Below, in pieces: positions 1-6,560 of a DNA stretch of 7,550 nucleotides. Position 1 is the stretch's first letter. Each line of letters starts with the position of its first letter. This DNA comes from an uncultured Alphaproteobacteria bacterium. Its GTDB lineage: Bacteria; Pseudomonadota; Alphaproteobacteria; Micropepsales; Micropepsaceae. The position numbers and the translations under genes were made by a program. The notes beneath the pieces were generated by a model, which was not told where the DNA came from, did no database searches, and saw only the letters and a program-made list of their open reading frames with translations. The DNA is taken from NCBI GenBank assembly GCA_903922545.1, contig CAIXUE010000223.1, positions 1 through 7,550 on the forward strand, in the 5' to 3' direction.

Positions 1-429
1 GAAGCCCCGGTGCTGCTGGCCTATTCGGCCCGCAACCGCTCGGCCTCGTGCCGCATTCCCTTCTCGCCCTCGCCCAACGGCAAGCGCGTTGAGGTTCGCT
101 TCCCCGATCCGGGCGCGAACCCCTACCTCGCTTATGCCGCGCTGCTGATGGCGGGCCTGGATGGCATCGAGAACAAGATTCATCCGGGCGGCCCGATGGA
201 CAAAGATCTCTACGCCTTGCCGCCGGACGAATTGGCGAAGGTGCCGCAGGTTTGCGGCTCGCTGCGCGAAGCCCTGGACAATCTCAAGGCCGACAACGCC
301 TTCCTCAAAAAGGGCGGCGTGTTCAGCGAAGACTTCATCGAATCCTATATCGAGCTCAAGATGGAAGAAGTGTATGCGTTCGAGCACACACCGCATCCGG
401 TTGAGTTCAAGATGTATTATTCGGTCTGA
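1..429 (+). CDS. glnA: Glutamine synthetase type I, C-terminal part (5' end outside the window)
   Basis: Glutamine synthetase joins ammonia to glutamate using ATP in the cytoplasm; type I enzymes are dodecamers. The frame is open from base 1 and gives 142 residues ending in the typical HPVEF-x-MYYSV tail, so only about the last 30% of the enzyme is present. Visible family motifs are the active-site block YSARNRSA (residues 8-15), the metal- and phosphate-binding strand VEVRFPDP (30-37) and [17 protein letters not shown] (40-56). Tyr71 (bases 211-213), in DLYALPPDE, aligns with the adenylylation tyrosine (Tyr397 in enteric numbering), so the enzyme is probably controlled by GlnE-type adenylylation. 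From that tyrosine the length to the end matches enteric GlnA with no gap. The upstream neighbour (glnB in many alphaproteobacteria) is not in view. A strong terminator follows. Identification is very secure. Confidence 0.97.
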   Translation, partial: EAPVLLAYSARNRSASCRIPFSPSPNGKRVEVRFPDPGANPYLAYAALLMAGLDGIENKIHPGGPMDKDLYALPPDELAKVPQVCGSLREALDNLKADNAFLKKGGVFSEDFIESYIELKMEEVYAFEHTPHPVEFKMYYSV

Positions 430-449
430 GTTTTACCGATACGAATGCG

Positions 450-479
450 AAAAGGCCGGGCGAAAGCCCGGCCTTTTTT
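450..479. terminator. Bidirectional intrinsic terminator shared by glnA and the convergent histidine kinase gene
   Basis: A perfect 8-bp G+C stem (GGCCGGGC at 454-461, GCCCGGCC at 466-473) closes a GAAA tetraloop. It is flanked by AAAA on the left (450-453) and TTTTTT on the right (474-479). Read on + it is a textbook Rho-independent terminator for glnA, 20 bases after its stop. Read on - it serves the kinase gene, whose stop codon (479-481) touches the stem's A/T flank; the U-tract in that direction is only four bases, so it should be weaker. Confidence 0.93.
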
Positions 480-1915
480 CATTCCGCCGCGACCGTCGCC
501 GCATCCGGCAATTTGGTGGGCAGCACGATGAACGCGCTGCAGCCGGCGCCCTGCTCGCTTTCCAGCCATGCGCGCCCGCCATGCAGTTCCGCCAGGCCGC
601 GCACCAGCGCCAGGCCCAGCCCCGTGCCGCCCGCCTGGCGGTCATAACGATTGTCCACCTGGCTGAAGGGCGTGAAGACATTGGCCAGCTTCTCGGCGGG
701 AATGCCGGGGCCATTGTCGCGCACCATGATCTGGAAGCCGCCGCTTTTGGCGGCGCTGGCGATCACATCGATCTTGCCGCCTTCCGGCGTGAATTTGACC
801 GCATTGGATACCAGGTTGATCAGCATCTGCTTCAGAGCGCGCTCATCGGCATAGAGCGGCGGCGCGCCCTGCTCGACCAGAATGGTCAGGGTCTGGCGTT
901 TCTCGCTGGCCTTGAAGCCGATCAGCTTCAGGGCGATATCAAATGTGCGGCGGGCGTCCAGCGGATGAGGCGAGATTTCCATCCGCCCTGCCTCGATCTT
1001 GGCCACGTCCAGAAGATCGTTGATCAGCGACAAAAGATGCGCGCCCGAGGAATGAATATCGGCGGCATAATCCTTGTAGCGCTGGCTGCCCACCGGCCCA
1101 AAACATTCCTGGGCGATGATTTCCGAAAAACCCAGAATGGCGTTCAGCGGCGTGCGCAGTTCATGGCTCATATTGGCCAGAAAAGCGGTCTTGGAGGCAT
1201 TGGCCGCTTCGGCCTCAAAGCGCTTGCGCAAGGCATCGTCGCGGGTTTCTTCCAGTTCGCGCGCCATGTCGCCCACCTGGAAGCGCAGCCGTGAATCATC
1301 GTGCATGCGTGTGATAAGCGGGCGGCCGGTGAACCACATCTGCACGCCGAAAAGCGGCACGGTCATGGCGATGGCCAGATCCATGCCATTTTCGCCCAGC
1401 CCGAACCGGACAGCCGTCATCACCGAGATCGGCACGATGCCGGCGATGAACATGGTCAGGTTACTGCCGCGCGCCACCACCATGCCCGAGATCACGGCAA
1501 AGGCGGCGGCGGCCAGGAACATGTGATTGACGGCATTGCCCGGATCCCACAACAGCCAGGGCATCAGGCCCCAGGAAACCGAAGTGCCGACCTGCGTCAG
1601 GCTCAGGCGCAGAAACCAGCGGTTGATTTCGGCGACATTGGTCAGGCCCGCGCTGCGGCGCAGATAGATCGAGGTCAGGCTGGACGAAATCACGACCATC
1701 AGCACGACGGCCATCGGCAGATAGAAAACCTTGAGCAGGCTTTGATGTCCGAACAGGCCCAGCGGGCCCGACCCCATCAGCGCCACCAGCAGCGCCCAGA
1801 AAGGCGCGGTGAAGCGCGTCGTCTGCACCGAATGCGCGGTGAGATCGAGCTGCGCCTTCAGAACGCGCGTATCGGCGTCCGCCTTCAGGCCTATGATCCG
1901 AAAAATATCCTTCAA
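479..1915 (-). CDS. Membrane-bound sensor histidine kinase, PleC/PdhS-like (orphan)
   Basis: A complete two-component sensor kinase of 478 residues. The N-terminal half carries about six hydrophobic segments (roughly 38-56, 62-84, 104-123, 131-149, 153-173 and 178-197) with no recognisable periplasmic sensor domain. A short charged helix (about 205-240) leads to the HisKA dimerisation domain with phospho-acceptor His251 in FLANMSHELRTPLNAI. The HATPase domain shows the N box (Asn371 in LINLVSNAVKF), G1 (DNGPG, 400-404), the F box (FTPFSQ) and G2 (GGTGLGL, 429-435), so it should be catalytically active. There is no receiver domain. The stretch FGPVGSQRYKDYAADIHSSG plus DLLDVAKIEAG resembles the PleC/DivJ/PdhS kinases that act on DivK; that link is inferred. 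The start is TTG (1913-1915): an in-frame TAG lies shortly upstream and the first in-frame ATG is at codon 47, inside the first hydrophobic segment. A weak AGAAG precedes the TTG. It is divergent from parE. Confidence 0.92.
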   Translation of the reverse strand: MKDIFRIIGLKADADTRVLKAQLDLTAHSVQTTRFTAPFWALLVALMGSGPLGLFGHQSLLKVFYLPMAVVLMVVISSSLTSIYLRRSAGLTNVAEINRWFLRLSLTQVGTSVSWGLMPWLLWDPGNAVNHMFLAAAAFAVISGMVVARGSNLTMFIAGIVPISVMTAVRFGLGENGMDLAIAMTVPLFGVQMWFTGRPLITRMHDDSRLRFQVGDMARELEETRDDALRKRFEAEAANASKTAFLANMSHELRTPLNAILGFSEIIAQECFGPVGSQRYKDYAADIHSSGAHLLSLINDLLDVAKIEAGRMEISPHPLDARRTFDIALKLIGFKASEKRQTLTILVEQGAPPLYADERALKQMLINLVSNAVKFTPEGGKIDVIASAAKSGGFQIMVRDNGPGIPAEKLANVFTPFSQVDNRYDRQAGGTGLGLALVRGLAELHGGRAWLESEQGAGCSAFIVLPTKLPDAATVAAE

Positions 1916-1951
1916 GACACTTCTGGCCCTGGTCCAGTCCTATTCCGGGAA

Positions 1952-1957
1952 ATTCTA
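1952..1957 (-). promoter_or_regulatory. Possible -10 element for the histidine kinase gene
   Basis: On the - strand this reads TAGAAT, five of six matches to TATAAT, about 37 bases upstream of the TTG start. No convincing -35 hexamer sits 16-18 bases upstream, so this is weak. Just downstream in the transcript direction (1943-1951) is the small inverted repeat TTCC-G-GGAA, which could be an operator near the transcription start. Confidence 0.25.
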
Positions 1958-2100
1958 GGGCCGCGCCCCTTAAGGAAGTGCTGCGGACATTTCAGGAACG
2001 GCAGGGGAAAAGACCCGCTCTGGCTGGCCGCAAATGCTTGCCGGAACGTAAATAAGTAGGCGCGGGGGCCACCGTCCGGCTAAGTTTTCCCCGGTTTTCA

Positions 2101-2122
2101 GGCGATTCGCCGCCTTTGGCGG
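2101..2122 (+). promoter_or_regulatory. parE leader: GANTC site in a palindrome and a hairpin reaching the ribosome binding site
   Basis: Two small inverted repeats sit side by side in the last 30 bases before parE. GGCGA-T-TCGCC (2101-2111) contains GATTC (2104-2108), a GANTC site as methylated by CcrM in most alphaproteobacteria. CCGCC-TTT-GGCGG (2110-2122) ends within the GGAAAA Shine-Dalgarno (2121-2126), which lies 3 bases before the ATG. Folding of the second hairpin would cover the first bases of the Shine-Dalgarno. The structures are visible; a regulatory role is inference. Confidence 0.35.
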
Positions 2123-2129
2123 AAAAGAC

Positions 2130-4094
2130 ATGGCAAAACGCACCCCTGACCTGTTCGACGGCGGCTCGTCCGACGCCTCCAAGGCCTATACCGCCAAGGA
2201 CATTGAGGTGCTGGAGGGGCTTGAGCCGGTGCGCCGCCGCCCCGGCATGTATATTGGCGGCACCGACGTCACCGCCCTGCATCATCTGGCTTCCGAAATC
2301 CTGGACAATTCCATGGACGAAGCGGTGGCCGGCCATGCCAGCTTCATTGAAGTGCAGCTGTCCAAGAACAATGTGCTGGCCATCCGCGACAATGGCCGCG
2401 GCATTCCCATCGACCCGCATCCCAAATTCAAGAACAAGTCGGCGCTGGAAGTCATCATGACCACGCTGCATGCTGGCGGCAAATTCGACGGCAAGGCGTA
2501 TGAGACATCCGGCGGCCTGCATGGCGTGGGCGCCAGCGTGGTCAATGCCCTTTCGGAATGGATGGATGTGGAAGTGGCGCGCGACAAGCGCGGCTACAAG
2601 ATGCGGTTTGAACGCGGCCATGCCGTGGGCAAGCTCAAGGAACTTGGCGCGGTCAACCGGCGCGGCACGCTGACCACCTTCAAGCCCGACGCCAAGATTT
2701 TTGGCGACGCGGAATTTTCGCCGGGCCGGCTGTACCGCATGGTGCGCAGCAAGGCCTATCTGTTCCGGGGCGTGGAGATACGCTGGTCCTGCGATCCCGC
2801 CTTGATCGACGATGCGGCCATTCCCGCCGAGGAAGTTCTGAAATTTCCCGGTGGCCTGCTCGACTTTCTCAAAGGCGAACTGGGCAAGGCCCATACCGTC
2901 AACTCACGCGATTTTGCGGGCCGCACCGAGAACAAGGGCAAGGGCGCGGTGGAATGGGCCGTAAGCTGGACGCCGTCCATCGACGCTTTTGTCCGCTCCT
3001 ATTGCAACACCATTCCCACGCCGCAGGGCGGCACCCATGAGCAGGGCCTGCGCAATGCCCTGACAAAGGCGCTGCGCGACCATGGTGAGCGCACCAACAA
3101 TCGCAAGACCGCGCTGATCACTGCCGAAGATGTGATGGAAGGCGCCTGCGCCGTGCTGTCGGTCTTTATCCGCGAACCGGAATTTCAGGGCCAGACCAAG
3201 GACAAGCTGTCGTCACCCGACGCCCAGAAGCTGGTGGAAAATGTGGTGCGCGATCATTTCGACCATTGGCTGGCCGAAAGCCCGGCCGAAGCGACCAAGC
3301 TGCTGGAATTTGTGATCCAGCAGGCCGAAGACCGCCTGCGCAAACGCCAGGAAAAGGAAGTTTCGCGCAAGGCCGCCACCCGCAAACTGCGCCTGCCCGG
3401 CAAGCTGGCCGATTGCAGCAACGACGCGGCGGCCGGCACCGAAATCTTCCTGGTGGAAGGCGACAGCGCGGGCGGCAGCGCCAAACAGGCGCGCGACCGC
3501 ACCACCCAGGCCATTCTTCCGCTGCGCGGAAAAATCCTCAACGTCGCCAGCGCGGGCGCCGGCAAAATGCAGGCCAACCAGGAACTGACCGATCTGGTGC
3601 AGGCACTGGGCTGCGGACTGGGCGCCAAATATCAGGAAGGCGATCTGCGCTATGAGCGCGTGATCGTGATGACCGACGCCGATGTCGATGGCGCGCATAT
3701 CGCATCGCTGCTGCTGACGTTTTTCTATCGCGAAATGCCCGAATTGATCACCGGCGGCCATCTGTTCCTGGCCATGCCGCCGCTCTATCGCCTCTCTCAG
3801 GGCGCCAAGACGGTCTATGCCCGCGACGATGCCGACCGCGACCGGCTGCTGAAAAGCGAATTCCGCGCCAACGCCAAGGTGGATATTTCCCGCTTCAAGG
3901 GTCTGGGTGAAATGATGCCCCAGCAATTGAAGGAAACCACCATGCGCAAGGGCCATCGCACCCTGATTCAAGTGCAGACGGCCAAGGGCGATGATACCGA
4001 TGATCTGGTCGAAAAACTGATGGGCAAAAAGGCAGAACTGCGTTTCCAGTTCATTCAGGAAAATGCCGCCTTCGCCAAAGACGTCGATATTTAA
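2130..4094 (+). CDS. parE: DNA topoisomerase IV subunit B
   Basis: The ATPase subunit of topoisomerase IV, which with ParC decatenates daughter chromosomes and relaxes supercoils. The 654-residue length suits ParE; GyrB is usually longer. Order of domains: GHKL ATPase with Glu56 and Asn60 in EILDNSMDEA (general base and Mg ligand), Asp87 in RDNGRG, and GGLHGVGASVVNAL (128-141); the transducer with the ATP-contacting lysine in QTKDKL (355-360); then the TOPRIM domain with EGDSAGGSAKQARDR (443-457) and the acidic DADVDG (516-521). SRFKGLGEMMPQQLKETTM (587-605) is the C-terminal ParE/GyrB signature. QTKDKLSS and the Ala-Lys-Gln-Ala-Arg-Asp run favour ParE over GyrB, which usually has QTKTKLGN. 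The ATG at 2130 has GGAAAA close upstream and gives the usual short N-terminal tail. All catalytic residues are intact. The partner parC is not in this window. Confidence 0.95.
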   Translation: MAKRTPDLFDGGSSDASKAYTAKDIEVLEGLEPVRRRPGMYIGGTDVTALHHLASEILDNSMDEAVAGHASFIEVQLSKNNVLAIRDNGRGIPIDPHPKFKNKSALEVIMTTLHAGGKFDGKAYETSGGLHGVGASVVNALSEWMDVEVARDKRGYKMRFERGHAVGKLKELGAVNRRGTLTTFKPDAKIFGDAEFSPGRLYRMVRSKAYLFRGVEIRWSCDPALIDDAAIPAEEVLKFPGGLLDFLKGELGKAHTVNSRDFAGRTENKGKGAVEWAVSWTPSIDAFVRSYCNTIPTPQGGTHEQGLRNALTKALRDHGERTNNRKTALITAEDVMEGACAVLSVFIREPEFQGQTKDKLSSPDAQKLVENVVRDHFDHWLAESPAEATKLLEFVIQQAEDRLRKRQEKEVSRKAATRKLRLPGKLADCSNDAAAGTEIFLVEGDSAGGSAKQARDRTTQAILPLRGKILNVASAGAGKMQANQELTDLVQALGCGLGAKYQEGDLRYERVIVMTDADVDGAHIASLLLTFFYREMPELITGGHLFLAMPPLYRLSQGAKTVYARDDADRDRLLKSEFRANAKVDISRFKGLGEMMPQQLKETTMRKGHRTLIQVQTAKGDDTDDLVEKLMGKKAELRFQFIQENAAFAKDVDI

Positions 4095-4096
4095 AG

Positions 4097-4150
4097 CGGC
4101 GACACCCAACATTTCCGTAATGATGATGCGGAAAACACTCGCCGATTTTT
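4097..4150 (+). terminator. Probable terminator of parE, nested stems
   Basis: Three bases after the parE stop, CGGCGA (4097-4102) pairs with TCGCCG (4139-4144), and inside it TTTCCG (4112-4117) pairs with CGGAAA (4129-4134). The outer stem is followed at once by ATTTTT (4145-4150) and AATTTG. The two stems are separated by unpaired bases on both sides, so the structure is less compact than a standard terminator, but position and T-run fit. Confidence 0.55.
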
Positions 4151-4193
4151 AATTTGTAACATCGCGCTGAAACGCCACCGTACACGCTGGCAC

Positions 4194-4212
4194 GCCATGA
4201 CGATCACATGGC
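4194..4212. promoter_or_regulatory. Inverted repeat upstream of the TPR-glycosyltransferase gene, possible operator
   Basis: GCCATG (4194-4199) and CATGGC (4207-4212) form a perfect 6-bp dyad with a 7-base spacer, a geometry typical of dimeric regulator sites. It lies about 70 bases before the start codon in an otherwise unstructured intergenic stretch. I do not recognise the motif and found no convincing sigma-70 hexamers near it. Chance occurrence is possible. Confidence 0.3.
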
Positions 4213-4280
4213 CATTTCAGCAGATGTTTCATGCGGTTTGCGGCATTTCTTTCCCGGCGTGGGGCGCGCTTTAGCCCCGC

Positions 4281-6560
4281 ATGAACCAGCAGCTTCTGGC
4301 AAACCAGGCACTGGCCCTGCAACAGCAGGGCCGCGCGGCGGAAGCCGCGTCGCTTTACGCGCAAATATTGGCCGTCCAGCCCGCCAATCCCCAATTGCTG
4401 TTCAATCAGGGGCGTGCGCTCCGGCAGCTGGGCCGCGCTGAAGAAGCGCTGGACTGTTTCGAAAAGGCCCTGGCCATCCGGCCGGATTTTGCGATGGCGC
4501 AGATCAACCGCGGCCTGATTTTTCTGCAGCTTGAACGTTACAGCGACGCGCTGGCGAGTTTCGACGCCGCACTGGCGGTGACGCCGCAGGATGTCGGCAT
4601 ATACCTCAATCGCGGCGTCACGCTATCCCTGATGATGCGGCTGGAAGATGCGGTCGCAAGCTATGATGCAGGCTTGCGCCTTCAGCCGGGCCATCCCGCC
4701 TTGCTGAACAATCGCGGTCTGGCCCTCTCGCGCCTGGGGCGTCATGAAGAAGCGTTGGCAAATTATGACGCGCTGCTGGCGGCCAATCCCCGCAACTGGG
4801 AGGCTCTCAACAATCGCGGCCTCATGCTCGCGTCCCTGGGGCGTTTTGACGAAGCGCTTGCGGCCTATGCCGCGGCGCTGACGGTCAATCCGGGCAATGC
4901 CGAAACCCTGAACAATCGCGGCGCCGCGCTGCTGACGCTGGAGCGCTTTGCCGAGGCGCTGGAAAATTTCAACGCCGCGCTTGCGGCCAACCCCGGCTAT
5001 CTGGGGGCGCTCAGCAATCATGGCCTGGCGCTGGCGCAACTGGGCCGCACAAAGGAAGCGCTGGCGAGTTTTGATGCCGCGCTGGCGCTGGATCCGGACC
5101 ACATCGCCAGCCTCAGCAACCGCGCAACCCAGCTGCTGCTCCTCAATCGCTTCGCGCAAGCGCGCGCCAGCTATGAAAAAGTCCTTGCGCTCGACCCCGG
5201 CAATACAGATGCAATTTGCGGCTTGGCTGAAACCGCCCTGCGCGCCTGCGATTGGCCGCGCACCGCAAAAATCGCGGGCGATCTCAAACCGGCCATCCTG
5301 GCGGGCAAGCGCTGCGTTTCGCCTTTTTACCTTCTCGGCTACAGCGACGATGCCGAATTGCAGCGGCACAATGCGGCAAATCATGTCGCAGCCCGCGTGC
5401 CGGCCACACGGCAGGCTTTGTGGGATGGCCGCCCTTATCGCAATGGCAAAATCAAAATCGCCTATCTGTCGGCTGATTTTCGCGATCACCCGACAGCCCA
5501 TCTCATGGCCGGATTGTTCGAGCATCATGACCGCACCCGTTTTGACGTCTCGGCCATTTCCTTCGGCCCGGATGACGGCAGCGCGATGCGCACCCGGCTG
5601 ACCAACGCTTTTGATCATTTTGTCGATGTGCGCGGCAAAAGTGACCGGGATATCGCGGGTCATCTGGCAGCGAACAGGATCGACATCGCCATCGACCTGG
5701 CGGGCCACACCCAGAATGAGCGGCTGGGCATTCTGGCGTTGCGCCCCGCCCCCGTTCAGCTGAGCTATCTGGTTTTTCCCGGCACGATGGGCGCCGATTT
5801 CATCGATTATGTCGTCGCCGATGAAATTGTGCTGCCACGCGATCAGCAGCCTTTCTTCCCGGAAAAAATCATTCATCTGCCCCATAGTTACCAGGCCAAT
5901 GATTCCCGGCGTCCCATCGCGCCATCGGCGCCGACCCGCGCAGAGGCAAGATTGCCGGAACAGGCTTTTGTCTTCTGCTGCTTCAACAACAGCTGGAAAA
6001 TCACAGCCCCCATCTTCGATATCTGGATGCGGCTTTTGCAGGCGGTTCCGCAAAGCGTGCTGTGGCTGCTCGATACCGGCATCAGCGATCATTTGCGGCA
6101 GGAAGCTGTGTTCCGCGGCATGGATCCGCGCCGCCTGGTCTTTGCCGCCCGCACAACGCCGGACCAGCATCTGGCCCGCCACCGTCTTGCCGATCTTTTC
6201 CTGGATACGCTGCCCTACAACGCCCACACCACGGCCAGCGACGCACTGTGGGCAGGTTTGCCGGTGGTGACTTCACGTGGAAAAGCTTTTGCCGGCCGGG
6301 TGGCGGCCAGTTTGCTGCACGCCACAGGTTTGCCGGAACTGGTGACAGACAATCTGGAAGAATACGAAGCTTTGAGTCTGAAACTTGCCCGTGAGCCGGC
6401 GCTGCTGAATTCCATCCGCCTGCGGCTTCAGCAAAACCGCCTCACCTGCCCGCTTTTTGATACGGCCCGCTTCTGCCGCCACATCGAAGCCGCTTATGTG
6501 AAGATGCGAGACATCGCTGAACGGGGTGAACCGCCGCAGCCTTTCTCGATTGACGATTAG
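4281..6560 (+). CDS. TPR-repeat GT41 (SPINDLY/O-GlcNAc transferase-like) protein glycosyltransferase
   Basis: A 759-residue cytoplasmic protein (no signal peptide or membrane segment). After a leading helix (1-17), nine units of about 34 residues run in strict register from residues 18, 52, 86, 120, 154, 188, 222, 256 and 290, with TPR consensus positions (EAL..Y/F..AL...P.....L.NRG). A linker (about 322-390) leads to a GT41 domain: YLSADFRDHPTAHLM (His403), IDLAGHTQ (His476), a PGTMGADFIDY loop, FNNSWKITP-like block (Lys573), DQHLARHRLAD (His630), and PYNAHTTASDALWAGLPVVT (649-654 HTT..D). These align with the nucleotide-sugar-binding residues of eukaryotic OGT, so the enzyme is probably active. 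Family members transfer a sugar from UDP- or GDP-sugars to Ser/Thr of proteins; the TPRs bind the acceptor. FlmG of Caulobacter, which glycosylates flagellins, has the same architecture, but no flagellar gene is in view. An in-frame TAG just upstream fixes the ATG as the earliest start; no good Shine-Dalgarno is seen. Confidence 0.9.
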   Translation: MNQQLLANQALALQQQGRAAEAASLYAQILAVQPANPQLLFNQGRALRQLGRAEEALDCFEKALAIRPDFAMAQINRGLIFLQLERYSDALASFDAALAVTPQDVGIYLNRGVTLSLMMRLEDAVASYDAGLRLQPGHPALLNNRGLALSRLGRHEEALANYDALLAANPRNWEALNNRGLMLASLGRFDEALAAYAAALTVNPGNAETLNNRGAALLTLERFAEALENFNAALAANPGYLGALSNHGLALAQLGRTKEALASFDAALALDPDHIASLSNRATQLLLLNRFAQARASYEKVLALDPGNTDAICGLAETALRACDWPRTAKIAGDLKPAILAGKRCVSPFYLLGYSDDAELQRHNAANHVAARVPATRQALWDGRPYRNGKIKIAYLSADFRDHPTAHLMAGLFEHHDRTRFDVSAISFGPDDGSAMRTRLTNAFDHFVDVRGKSDRDIAGHLAANRIDIAIDLAGHTQNERLGILALRPAPVQLSYLVFPGTMGADFIDYVVADEIVLPRDQQPFFPEKIIHLPHSYQANDSRRPIAPSAPTRAEARLPEQAFVFCCFNNSWKITAPIFDIWMRLLQAVPQSVLWLLDTGISDHLRQEAVFRGMDPRRLVFAARTTPDQHLARHRLADLFLDTLPYNAHTTASDALWAGLPVVTSRGKAFAGRVAASLLHATGLPELVTDNLEEYEALSLKLAREPALLNSIRLRLQQNRLTCPLFDTARFCRHIEAAYVKMRDIAERGEPPQPFSIDD
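4332..5246 (+). repeat. 102-bp period tandem repeats encoding the TPR array
   Basis: The TPR-coding segment repeats every 102 bases, exactly 34 codons. Some stretches are conserved at DNA level: AACAATCGCGG occurs at 4707-4717, 4809-4819 and 4911-4921. CTGGCGAGTTT occurs at 4551-4561 and again at 5061-5071, five periods apart. Most positions differ between units, so this is an old protein repeat with limited recent DNA homogenisation. Confidence 0.8.

Noticed and set aside
161..1294. Long + strand open frame across the glnA end and antisense to the kinase (377 codons)
   Set aside because: It overlaps two secure genes, crosses the glnA terminator and reads as Arg/Gln/Ala/His-rich low-complexity sequence typical of a GC-rich shadow frame.
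2038..2054. TTGCCG and TAAATA as a parE promoter
   Set aside because: The hexamers are only about five bases apart, far short of the 16-18 base spacing needed.
1301..2059. 252-codon + strand frame antisense to the kinase 5' half
   Set aside because: His/Gln/Arg-rich composition with no motif; it is the complement of conserved membrane-helix codons.
1992..2894. 300-codon - strand frame antisense to parE 5' region
   Set aside because: No recognisable family; it overlaps the conserved ATPase domain of parE in full.
2130..4094. Calling this gene gyrB
   Set aside because: The length, QTKDKLSS in place of QTKTKLGN, and the SAGGSAKQARDR context fit ParE better; gyrB would also usually be longer.
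3213..4112. 299-codon - strand frame antisense to parE 3' region
   Set aside because: Shadow of the TOPRIM-coding sequence; composition is His/Gln/Phe-rich without motifs.
4188..4203. Sigma-54-like TGGCAC element
   Set aside because: The -24 half matches but the expected TTGC at -12 is missing (GACG instead).
4332..5246. Regularly spaced repeats as a CRISPR array
   Set aside because: The 102-base period is exactly 34 codons in an open frame, repeats are imperfect, and the protein is a clear TPR array.
4623..6227. 534-codon - strand frame antisense to the TPR-GT41 gene
   Set aside because: Its internal repeats only mirror the TPR codons on the other strand; no domain is recognisable.
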